A stretch of DNA of 9,017 bases from assembly GCA_034437275.1 (NCBI GenBank), contig DAOTUD010000114.1:1-9017 (forward strand). Direction: 5' to 3'. Of the stretch, positions 1 to 6,448 are shown one piece after another. The stretch's first letter is position 1; each line of letters starts with the position of its first letter. A model generated the notes under the pieces. It was not told the DNA's origin, did no database searches, and worked only from the letters and a program-made list of their open reading frames with translations. Position numbers and translations under genes: made by a program. Source of the stretch: TC-15 sp034437275. GTDB taxonomy: Bacteria > Chloroflexota > Anaerolineae > Aggregatilineales > Aggregatilineaceae.

Positions 1-1
1 C

Positions 2-697
2 AAGAAACGTCTATTGATCGCGCTTGCCTTCCTGGTGATCGCCAACGTGACCATTGCGCTGTTCGTCTATCGTGAGATGCGCAGCGACAGCAACGACTAC
101 ATCTATCGCTGGTTCAACCAGCCATCGGCTCGGCGGCAGTTGACCACCGAACAGGCGTGTCCTGACGCACCGTTCAGACTGCCTTCGACCGGGTTTATCG
201 GTCTGCTGTGGGGTGATACCGCTGGTCCCTATGACATCCTGCGCCGTCACACCGGGATTGACATCTTCGGTGATGGCGAACCGGGTAAGGTGCCGATTGT
301 CGCCGCCTATGATGGCTATCTCTCGCGCCTGCCAGATTGGAAATCGACCGTGATTATCCGCCATGACGATCCTCTGCAACCAGGCCGCACCATCTGGACC
401 TATTACACCCACATGGCGAACCGCAATGGCACAATATCCTATGTCGCGGACGATTTTCCGCCGGGAACCGACTCGGTATGGGTGGAAGCCGGGACACTTC
501 TCGGCTACCAGGGTGAATACAACGGCAGCGGCCCACCGATCGGCCTGCATCTGCACTTCAGCATCGTCACCAGTGAGGATGATGGCAGCTTCAAGAACGA
601 GGCCATCCTGAGCAACACACTCGATCCGTCGCCCTACCTGGGGTTGACGGTCGCACTCGGTGACCATCCGGAGCGACCCATTCGATGTTCCACATAA
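2..697 (+). CDS. Membrane-anchored M23 (LytM-type) metallopeptidase, 5'-partial
   Basis: Zinc endopeptidase of family M23, whose members cut peptide cross-links of peptidoglycan; it is expected to act outside the cytoplasmic membrane. The frame is open to the left window edge (AAG AAA CGT CTA then TTG at 14), so the true start lies upstream. TTG 14 is an unlikely start because it would cut off the basic Lys-Lys-Arg residues before the hydrophobic anchor, and no ribosome-binding site precedes it. Counting from the Leu/Met at base 14, a transmembrane segment covers about residues 1-19. The M23 signature is complete: H79-x3-D83 (HTGID) and H181 as zinc ligands, H133 (YTHM) and H179 of the HLH motif as catalytic histidines. 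The domain fills residues 75-185. No SH3b or LysM binding domain is visible. Its 3' end overlaps the next gene by 13 bp, suggesting translational coupling. Family call is sure; the exact substrate is inferred. Confidence 0.88.
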   Translation, partial: KKRLLIALAFLVIANVTIALFVYREMRSDSNDYIYRWFNQPSARRQLTTEQACPDAPFRLPSTGFIGLLWGDTAGPYDILRRHTGIDIFGDGEPGKVPIVAAYDGYLSRLPDWKSTVIIRHDDPLQPGRTIWTYYTHMANRNGTISYVADDFPPGTDSVWVEAGTLLGYQGEYNGSGPPIGLHLHFSIVTSEDDGSFKNEAILSNTLDPSPYLGLTVALGDHPERPIRCST

Positions 698-1413
698 GCG
701 AAGTCGGTGCGGGTACGGTCCAGCAGGAAAGCGATGGCTACCGGCTGCATATCCCGGCGGCGGATTCCAGCGCCTACCACAACGCACAGATCAGCAGCTA
801 TCGCCAGCGGCGCGACATCCATCAGCATCCGCCGCTGCGCATGACCGTCCGCGCCCGTGCTGAAGGTGAGATTCACGGCACGGCAGGATTCGGCTTCTGG
901 AACCATCCCTTTGCTCCGAATGAACGGGTGTACCGGCTGCCGCGTGCCGCGTGGTTCTTTTTCGGATCACCGCCGAACAACATGGCCCTGGCACACGGTG
1001 TGGCCGGTCATGGCTGGAAATGCGCCACCTTCGATGCGCTCCGCTGGCCGTTTTTGGCCCTGGCTCCGACCGCGCCGGTCGGCTTCCTGCTGATGCGGTT
1101 CCCGGCGTTATACCGGCATTTGTGGCCCATCGCACAGGCAGCGCTGGGGGTCAGCGAACACGCCCTGGACCCATCGCTGCTGTATGAGGATCACGACTAC
1201 GGCCTGGACTGGCTGCCGGACCGCGTGATTTTTCGCATCGATGGCGAGATTGTCCACCAGACCGACCGCAGCCCCGGTGGCCCACTCAGCTTCATCGCCT
1301 GGATCGACAACCAGTACGCCATCATCACCCCGCAGGGCCGGTTCGGCTTCGGCCTCATCACCGTCCCATCGGATCAGAGTCTGGTGCTGGGGGCGGTTGG
1401 GGTGGACCAATGA
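685..1413 (+). CDS. Concanavalin A/GH16-like (laminarinase-fold) protein, probably non-catalytic
   Basis: A 242-residue protein that I read as a jelly-roll (concanavalin A-like, GH16-type) domain. Supporting pieces are FGFWNHPF at 69-76, the aromatic stretch AAWFFFGSPP at 88-97, GHGWKCATFDA at 108-118, and the C-terminal segment YGLDWLPDRVIFRIDGEIV (172-190) followed by WIDNQYA (206-212). The last two resemble the GH16 beta-strands that carry the 'W-x-x-d-x-I-x-F-x-v-D-G' pattern. The E-x-D-x-x-E catalytic motif of GH16 is not found, so carbohydrate binding or a divergent activity is more likely than glucanase activity. No signal peptide is seen with the ATG at 685, which is preceded by GGAG at 670-673. 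The start overlaps the M23 peptidase gene by 13 bp, so the two are probably coupled. Its 3' end overlaps convergently by 56 bp with the minus-strand glycosyltransferase. The fold assignment comes from motif resemblance only. Confidence 0.6.
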   Translation: MFHISEVGAGTVQQESDGYRLHIPAADSSAYHNAQISSYRQRRDIHQHPPLRMTVRARAEGEIHGTAGFGFWNHPFAPNERVYRLPRAAWFFFGSPPNNMALAHGVAGHGWKCATFDALRWPFLALAPTAPVGFLLMRFPALYRHLWPIAQAALGVSEHALDPSLLYEDHDYGLDWLPDRVIFRIDGEIVHQTDRSPGGPLSFIAWIDNQYAIITPQGRFGFGLITVPSDQSLVLGAVGVDQ

Positions 1414-2632
1414 GATCATGGTACAGGTCCCGAAGCCGCTCTTCAGCAACGGACCAATCATAAAGCAGCCTCGCATTTCTGGCTCGTTCCTGTAACCCGC
1501 TGAGGGTAGATGGCTCAGACAACTGTGCAAAGGCCACCTTCAACGTATCAGGTGTAACAGTATCTAACAGAACCGCCGATTCTGTTTCTTCAAGGATTTC
1601 ACTGATTTCACCAACGCCTTTTCTTGCGATCATTGCTTTTCCGGCAGCAAAAGACTCGAACAGTTTATTCGGCGTCGAATAGAAGGATTGTTCACACAAG
1701 TCAGGATTAAGACAGTAATAAATTACATCGCCCAGTTGGTTGTAGAAAGCAACATCACCAATATTGACCCATCCGAGCCAATGAATGTTGTCATAACGTA
1801 CAGCATAGTCGACTATGCGATTTTGCATTTCACCACGTCCACCTATTACAAGGGCTACGTCAGGAGTGGTAGAAACTGCTTCCAACAGTGGTTCCAAATC
1901 CCGTTCTGCCAGGAGCAAACCAAGATAAGAAACAACTAACTTCTTGTCTGTAAGGTCCAACTCCTTACGTTTGGCATTCAAACGTTCGGTATCGGGAGTA
2001 TATTCAGCTTGATCACGCCAGTTTCCAACAATAATGACATTTCTGGCCCCTCGTTTATCTAAGGCTTGCTTCAAACGCTTTCCAACAGTGATCACGCTAT
2101 CCGCATATCGCATGTTCACCTCTTCGATAAAGGCCACGATTTTATTTTTCACTCCGCTATACATATCTTGTACGCTCTCGTGAGCATCGTAAATCAAGGG
2201 AACACCATACCGGGATGAAAGAAACCTTGCAGGGAATAGAGGCCAGAAGTCGTGGCAGTGAATCAGGTCATATCGTTGACTATACGCCAATCTAATGACC
2301 CACAAATTGTAGAAGATCACTGTGAATGCTGACCGGATTCCTGATCGATCTGATGATGGTTTTGCTGTAACAGTTCCAACATCTCCCCGCAACAGATTCC
2401 AAAGCATTAGTAATATATTAATTAATTTTAAATGTATAAATATAGGCGTTAGGATAATCCTCATGTTATCAACAACTTCTTCTGCTGGCACTCCACCATT
2501 GCGTGCAGCACCAATAACGGTGACATCATAACCCAGATGAGCAACTGTTTTACCTGCTCTTCGAACACGGGGGTCATCCTGTGCATAACCATAAACGAGC
2601 ATCAGCACGCTTTTGCCATTGGAGGTTTTCAT
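1358..2632 (-). CDS. Family 4-type glycosyltransferase
   Basis: Predicted GT-B fold, cytoplasmic, retaining glycosyltransferase of 424 residues that would add one sugar to a lipid-linked glycan; donor and acceptor unknown. The start is the ATG whose complement lies at 2630-2632: it places the GT4-like N-terminus immediately (VLMLVYGYAQ, then DDPRVRRAG at 19-27 and GYDVTVIG at 34-41). The frame stays open to 2806, but that 58-residue extension has no family resemblance and crosses the divergent intergenic region. Other marks are LIHCHDFWPLFPA (123-135), YDAHE (148-152) and the nucleotide-binding C-terminal motif PNKLFESFAAGK (321-332). Residues 407-424 form a proline-rich tail (PPQPPPAP core) encoded on the complement of the end of the lectin-fold gene, so the original stop may have been lost. 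Its DNA is much richer in AT than the genes to its left, with a run at 2411-2440 holding a single G/C base. It is transcribed away from the epimerase operon. Confidence 0.85.
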   Translation of the reverse strand: MKTSNGKSVLMLVYGYAQDDPRVRRAGKTVAHLGYDVTVIGAARNGGVPAEEVVDNMRIILTPIFIHLKLINILLMLWNLLRGDVGTVTAKPSSDRSGIRSAFTVIFYNLWVIRLAYSQRYDLIHCHDFWPLFPARFLSSRYGVPLIYDAHESVQDMYSGVKNKIVAFIEEVNMRYADSVITVGKRLKQALDKRGARNVIIVGNWRDQAEYTPDTERLNAKRKELDLTDKKLVVSYLGLLLAERDLEPLLEAVSTTPDVALVIGGRGEMQNRIVDYAVRYDNIHWLGWVNIGDVAFYNQLGDVIYYCLNPDLCEQSFYSTPNKLFESFAAGKAMIARKGVGEISEILEETESAVLLDTVTPDTLKVAFAQLSEPSTLSGLQERARNARLLYDWSVAEERLRDLYHDLIGPPQPPPAPDSDPMGR

Positions 2633-2654
2633 ATTATGCCTGAGTGAACATTCG

Positions 2655-2662
2655 ATTATAAT
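2655..2662. promoter_or_regulatory. Possible shared divergent -10 element (ATTATAAT)
   Basis: In the 63-bp gap between the divergent glycosyltransferase and epimerase genes, the 8-mer ATTATAAT reads as TATAAT on the + strand (2657-2662) and also as TATAAT on the minus strand (2660-2655). Both give plausible start distances: about 31 bp to the epimerase ATG at 2696 and about 23 bp to the glycosyltransferase ATG. No good -35 hexamer is found at 16-18 bp on either side, and the sequence is AT-rich, so chance is possible. Confidence 0.35.
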
Positions 2663-2695
2663 ATGCAAGGATTTTACCACGTTTGGGGACTTATG

Positions 2696-3748
2696 ATGCA
2701 TATATTTACTGTGGTTGGTGCGCGTCCACAATTCATCAAATGCGCACCACTTTCCGAAACCTTGAGAAAAAATAATACAGAATATCTCGTACACACCGGA
2801 CAGCACTATGACAACGAGATGTCGAGGGTCTTCTTTGAAGAGCTTTCAATTCCGCTGCCCGATGTCAATCTCAATGTGGGTTCAGGAACACATGCTGAAC
2901 AACTCGCCGCTATGGTCCAGCCGTTAGAAAAACTGATGATAGATCAAGAACCCGATTGGGTGTTGGTTTACGGAGACACAAATTCAACGCTTGCCGGTAC
3001 TCTGGCTGCATCCAAACTCAATATACCGATTGCTCATGTCGAAGCTGGCTTGAGAAGTTTCAATCGCACGATGCCAGAGGAGATCAACCGCGTACTCACA
3101 GACCATGTTTCATCAATGCTGTTTTGTCCAACGCCCCTTGCTGTCACAAATCTTGAGAAGGAGGGCATAACACAGGGGGTCAAACTCACGGGTGATATTA
3201 TGGTCGATTCAGTTTTCCGCGCCCTGAAATTTGCCTCTCAACGGACTGCCATACAAGAGAAGCTTGACCTTGAAACAACATACGGTGTAATGACAGTCCA
3301 CCGGCCGTCAAACACAGATAACCCTGAGATGCTAAAAGAGATTGTAGCTTCTATCAATCAGCTTGATATTCCGCTGGTGTTCCCGATGCACCCTAGAACC
3401 CGAAAGATGATGGAGCGTTTTCACTATCAGTTCGGCGAGCATGTGAAAGTCATCCCACCATTGGGCTATGTCGATATGCTGGTGCTGGTGCGTCAAGCAG
3501 CAGTCCTCATGACTGATTCGGGGGGGCTGCAAAAAGAGGCATATGTTCTGAAAACGCCATGTATCACGCTTCGCTCTGAGACGGAATGGGTGGAGACAAT
3601 CGATACCGGATGGAACCGATTGGCTCAAGGGAGCGATCTGGCAAGGCATGTACAAGCAGCACTGGATACCCATCCAACAGAACATCCCGATCTTTACGGT
3701 GATGGTAGGAGCGCTCAGCAAATTGTGAATTATCTGGTGACAATGTAG
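2696..3748 (+). CDS. wbpI: UDP-N-acetylglucosamine 2-epimerase family enzyme, WbpI/WlbD type
   Basis: Non-hydrolysing 2-epimerase with a GT-B-like fold; a cytoplasmic enzyme of 350 residues, close to the family's usual length. In this context the likely reaction is UDP-GlcNAc3NAcA to UDP-ManNAc3NAcA, the last step of the pathway encoded by this operon. Visible family motifs are the N-terminal TVVGARPQFIK (5-15), HTGQHYD (33-39), YGDTNSTLAG with Asp94, HVEAGLRS with Glu116, MPEEINR with Glu128/129, TVHRPSNTDN with His202, TDSGGLQKEA (273-282) and LRSETEWVE (292-300). Asp, Glu, Glu and His correspond to the catalytic set known from E. coli WecB. ATG 2696 was chosen over ATG 2693 and ATG 2663 because the family begins with this Met-x-Ile-x-Thr pattern and GGGGA at 2685-2689 sits 6 bp upstream. 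Plain WecB (UDP-GlcNAc to UDP-ManNAc) is the alternative; the neighbouring wlbA-, wlbB- and wlbC-type genes favour WbpI. Confidence 0.9.
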   Translation: MHIFTVVGARPQFIKCAPLSETLRKNNTEYLVHTGQHYDNEMSRVFFEELSIPLPDVNLNVGSGTHAEQLAAMVQPLEKLMIDQEPDWVLVYGDTNSTLAGTLAASKLNIPIAHVEAGLRSFNRTMPEEINRVLTDHVSSMLFCPTPLAVTNLEKEGITQGVKLTGDIMVDSVFRALKFASQRTAIQEKLDLETTYGVMTVHRPSNTDNPEMLKEIVASINQLDIPLVFPMHPRTRKMMERFHYQFGEHVKVIPPLGYVDMLVLVRQAAVLMTDSGGLQKEAYVLKTPCITLRSETEWVETIDTGWNRLAQGSDLARHVQAALDTHPTEHPDLYGDGRSAQQIVNYLVTM

Positions 3749-3804
3749 AGCCTTCATGGCATATCAAGCTTCAGTTCCTGTAGAATATAGAGAGAACAAG
3801 AATC

Positions 3805-3811
3805 AGGAAGG
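3805..3811 (+). promoter_or_regulatory. Strong ribosome-binding site (AGGAAGG) of the wlbA-type gene
   Basis: AGGAAGG lies 8 bp before the ATG at 3820. It fixes that start and is the only strong Shine-Dalgarno sequence inside the operon after the first gene; it follows the longest internal gap (71 bp). I see no terminator hairpin or convincing promoter in that gap. Confidence 0.6.
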
Positions 3812-3819
3812 TCGTCAAT

Positions 3820-4767
3820 ATGGTCAATTTTGCGCTTATTGGTGCCGCAGGATATATTGCTCCAAGACACTTACAGGCGATCTACGATACCGGGAATCGT
3901 CTTGTTGCCGCCCTGGACCCGAATGATTCGGTCGGGGTGTTAGATAGGTACTTTCCCGACGCACGTTTTTTCACCGAACCAGAGCGCTTTGATCGCTTCC
4001 TGGATAAACGTCGTCGCATGAAATCACACGATCAAGTTGATTATGTCAGTGTTTGCTCACCGAACTATCTTCATGATGCCCATATCCGCATGGCACTCCG
4101 CTCAGAAGCAAACGCGATTTGTGAAAAGCCCATTATCATCAACCCCTGGAATCTGGACGCCTTGCAAGAAATTGAGGCAGAGACAAATAGGCAGGTTTAC
4201 ACGGTTTTGCAGTTGCGCTTGCATAAACCCATTTCCGAACTCAAACAGAGATTGGAGTCATCCCAGAGCCGGTCGCGTGCAGACATTCAATTGGCATACA
4301 TCACACGTCGAGGCCCCTGGTATGATGTCTCCTGGAAAGGCTCACCGGAGAAATCCGGCGGTGTTGCCATGAACATCGGCATTCACTTTTTCGATCTATG
4401 TATGTGGTTGTTCGGCGAATGCCACGAAAGCGAAGTTCACCTGGCTGATGAGCGTCGTATGGCCGGTACTCTGGAACTGGAACACGCTCGCGTGCGCTGG
4501 TTCCTTTCGATTGAGAAAAGCGATTTGCCGGAAGGGTATCTGGAAAGCGGCAGGCCAGCATACCGTTCAATGACAATTGATGGCGAGGAGTTGGAGTTTT
4601 CATCCGGCTTCACGGATTTGCATACGGTCGTTTATCAAGAAATGCTGGCAGGACGAGGATTTACAATCGAGGATGCGAGACCGTCGGTTCAGATCGTCTA
4701 TGACATTCGCAATGCGGCGGTCGTCCAACCACGAGACAATGCACATCCATATCTGTTGGGAAAATAA
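3820..4767 (+). CDS. wbpB: Gfo/Idh/MocA dehydrogenase, WlbA/WbpB type (UDP-GlcNAcA 3-dehydrogenase)
   Basis: NAD-dependent sugar-nucleotide oxidoreductase of 315 residues that should oxidise C3 of UDP-N-acetylglucosaminuronic acid to the 3-keto sugar. Known WlbA/WbpB enzymes keep their NADH bound and recycle it with 2-oxoglutarate, which the partner aminotransferase forms from glutamate. The Rossmann fingerprint is of the WlbA kind: FALIGAAGYIAPRH at 4-17, then ALDPNDSVG (31-39) and YFPDARFF (44-51). SPNYLHDAHIR (80-90), ICEKP (100-104) with the conserved Lys103, and the C-terminal-domain motif GGVAMNIGIHFFDLCMWLFG (180-199) with His189 and Asp192 complete the family picture. The long match over the N-terminal 130 residues to the WlbA pattern makes the subfamily clear. 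The start is fixed by AGGAAGG 8 bp upstream. The next gene begins 2 bp after the stop. Confidence 0.92.
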   Translation: MVNFALIGAAGYIAPRHLQAIYDTGNRLVAALDPNDSVGVLDRYFPDARFFTEPERFDRFLDKRRRMKSHDQVDYVSVCSPNYLHDAHIRMALRSEANAICEKPIIINPWNLDALQEIEAETNRQVYTVLQLRLHKPISELKQRLESSQSRSRADIQLAYITRRGPWYDVSWKGSPEKSGGVAMNIGIHFFDLCMWLFGECHESEVHLADERRMAGTLELEHARVRWFLSIEKSDLPEGYLESGRPAYRSMTIDGEELEFSSGFTDLHTVVYQEMLAGRGFTIEDARPSVQIVYDIRNAAVVQPRDNAHPYLLGK

Positions 4768-4769
4768 AC

Positions 4770-5354
4770 ATGAGTGCGTATTTCGTTCATGGGTCTGCCT
4801 TTGTAGATGAAGGTGCCGAGATTGGACCAGGAACCAAAATCTGGCATTTTTCTCACATCATGCCCACAGCCAGGATCGGGGATAAATGCTCTCTGGGTCA
4901 GAACGTTTTCGTGGCTAACAATGTACAGATTGGCAACAATGTCAAGATTCAGAACAATGTCTCCATCTATGAAGGGGTGGTTCTGGAAGACAACGTATTC
5001 TGCGGTCCCAGTATGGTCTTCACCAATGTCAAAACGCCGCGATCTTCTTTCCCCCGCAATACCGGTGAAGACTATCTCGTCACTCTGGTGAAGCATGACG
5101 CCAGCATTGGTGCCAATGCAACCATCGTATGTGGGATCATAATTGGTGCATGGGCCTTGATCGGTGCGGGCGCAGTGGTAACACAGAATGTGCCGGATTA
5201 CGCGTTGATGGTCGGAGTCCCGGCACGTCAAATGGGATGGGTTTGCGAATGCGGTGAACCCTTACCCGATTTTACAGATGGAATCGCAATTTGCCGGGAC
5301 TGTGGACGACGCTACCAATATAACGACGGACAGATCGAAAGAGACAGATCATGA
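4770..5354 (+). CDS. wbpD: Left-handed beta-helix N-acetyltransferase, WlbB/WbpD type, with C-terminal cysteine cluster
   Basis: Acetyl-CoA-dependent transferase of 194 residues expected to acetylate the 3-amino group of UDP-GlcNAc3NA, giving UDP-GlcNAc3NAcA. Repeated hexapeptides (AEIGPGTKI, ARIGDKCSLGQNVFV, VQIGNNVKIQNNVSI, VVLEDNVFCG, then ASIGANATIVCGIIIG) build the left-handed beta-helix of a trimeric enzyme. FTNVKTPRSSFPRN at 84-97 is the typical WlbB/WbpD active-site loop. GVPARQMGW (149-157) ends the helix. It is followed by Cys159-x-Cys161-x13-Cys175-x2-Cys178, which looks like a small zinc ribbon. The gene starts 2 bp after the dehydrogenase stop, with GGGA 8 bp upstream, and its TGA overlaps the next ATG (ATGA at 5351-5354). 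The subfamily call rests on motifs and neighbours together. Confidence 0.92.
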   Translation: MSAYFVHGSAFVDEGAEIGPGTKIWHFSHIMPTARIGDKCSLGQNVFVANNVQIGNNVKIQNNVSIYEGVVLEDNVFCGPSMVFTNVKTPRSSFPRNTGEDYLVTLVKHDASIGANATIVCGIIIGAWALIGAGAVVTQNVPDYALMVGVPARQMGWVCECGEPLPDFTDGIAICRDCGRRYQYNDGQIERDRS

Positions 5355-6448
5355 TCCCCATCCTGGATTTATCACAGGAAATCGAGCTATTGTGGGATGA
5401 ACTCAACACCAGCATAAAGGATGTCTTGCGTTCTGGTCGCTTCATCATGGGTGAACCAGTAAAGGAGTTAGAGCATGAGATTGCAGAATATCTCGGTGTC
5501 AAACATGCTATAGCGCTAAACTCCGGCTCGGATGCACTGCTGATTGGTCTACATGCACTTGGAGTCGGTCCAGGTGACGAGGTTATTACCACGCCTTTCA
5601 CCTTCTTCGCCACCGCCGAACCGATCAGTCTGTTAGGTGCCACACCTGTATTCGTTGACATTGACCCCAAATCCTACAACATTGACGCATCCCGGATTGA
5701 AGAGGCGATTTCCAGCCGAACCAAAACGATCATTCCTGTGCATCTCTTCGGACAACCCGCCGATATGGACACCATAATGGATGTTGCCAACAGCCACGAT
5801 CTATCTGTTCTGGAAGATACAGCCCAGGCATTCGGCTCATCCATCGGAGGACATAAGCTGGGTACAATCGGCGATATGGGTGCGTTTTCGTTCTTCCCAA
5901 CCAAGAATCTCGGTGCTTACGGTGACAGCGGTATGCTGGTCACGGATGATGATGAATTGGCCGAAAAAGCACGTATGTTGCGTGTCCATGGTGCGCGGAA
6001 GAAGTACCACAATGAGATGATCGGCTACAGTTCCAGGCTGGATACGCTCCAGGCAGCAATTCTGCGCGTCAAACTACCTCACGTCGATGGATGGAATGCT
6101 ACCCGTCGCCAGATTGCAGCTCGATACGATGAATATCTTGGGGGGCTGGGCGATTTAGTTCTGCCGCATGAGCAGTTTGCCGAGTGCCACGTTTACCACC
6201 AGTATACTGTGCGTATTCTGAACGGTCGCCGTAATCATGTGAAAGCTGCACTGGCCGAACAGGGCATCGGATCAATGATCTACTATCCCGTACCCTTGCA
6301 CAAGCTGCCCGTATATGAATCAATGAATGTCGCGCTTCCGGAGAGCGAGCATGCGGCAGGCGAAGTCCTCAGCTTGCCGATGTGGCCGTATCTGAGTGAG
6401 GACAAGCAAATGCGGGTCGTGCAAGTCCTGAGAGATGTCGTCAGATGA
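5351..6448 (+). CDS. wbpE: DegT/DnrJ/EryC1 PLP aminotransferase, WlbC/WbpE type
   Basis: Pyridoxal-phosphate sugar aminotransferase of 365 residues, family-typical length, fold type I. It should transfer the amino group of glutamate to C3 of UDP-3-keto-GlcNAcA, releasing 2-oxoglutarate that recharges the dehydrogenase. Seen in order: LDLSQEI near the N-terminus, SGRFIMGEPVKELE (28-41), NSGSDAL (57-63) for phosphate binding, TTPFTFFAT (80-88), IIPVHLFGQPADMD (127-140), EDTAQAFGS (155-163) with Asp156 for the pyridine nitrogen, FSFFPTKNLGAYGD (179-192) with Lys185 as the Schiff-base lysine, and GYSSRLDTLQAAIL (225-238). All key residues are present. The ATG overlaps the previous stop (ATGA), and its own TGA overlaps the next ATG in the same way, so translation is probably coupled in both directions. 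The product is inferred from context, since the family itself acts on many keto sugars. Confidence 0.92.
   Translation: MIPILDLSQEIELLWDELNTSIKDVLRSGRFIMGEPVKELEHEIAEYLGVKHAIALNSGSDALLIGLHALGVGPGDEVITTPFTFFATAEPISLLGATPVFVDIDPKSYNIDASRIEEAISSRTKTIIPVHLFGQPADMDTIMDVANSHDLSVLEDTAQAFGSSIGGHKLGTIGDMGAFSFFPTKNLGAYGDSGMLVTDDDELAEKARMLRVHGARKKYHNEMIGYSSRLDTLQAAILRVKLPHVDGWNATRRQIAARYDEYLGGLGDLVLPHEQFAECHVYHQYTVRILNGRRNHVKAALAEQGIGSMIYYPVPLHKLPVYESMNVALPESEHAAGEVLSLPMWPYLSEDKQMRVVQVLRDVVR

Noticed and set aside
11..787. Long minus-strand frame of 258 codons opposite the M23 peptidase
   Set aside because: It is antisense to a gene with a complete catalytic signature and shows no recognisable motif; GC-rich DNA often leaves such antisense frames open.
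2663..2695. Upstream ATG 2663 as start of the 2-epimerase
   Set aside because: The extra residues are not part of the family; ATG 2696 matches the usual N-terminus and has GGGGA at the right distance.
2633..2806. 58-residue N-terminal extension of the minus-strand glycosyltransferase frame
   Set aside because: It lacks family resemblance and would run across the divergent intergenic region into the epimerase gene; the ATG at 2632 begins exactly at the GT4-type N-terminus.
3749..3819. Possible terminator or promoter in the 71-bp gap between the epimerase and dehydrogenase genes
   Set aside because: There is no stem followed by a T run, and TAGAAT at 3781-3786 has no acceptable -35 hexamer at 17 bp.
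4770..5110. Repeated short motifs (IGNNV, IQNNV, IGANA) as a DNA repeat
   Set aside because: They are the hexapeptide repeats of the beta-helix fold, a protein-level feature.
4698..5231. Minus-strand frame of 177 codons opposite the acetyltransferase
   Set aside because: It has no motif, and the + strand gene has clear hexapeptide repeats and tight operon spacing.
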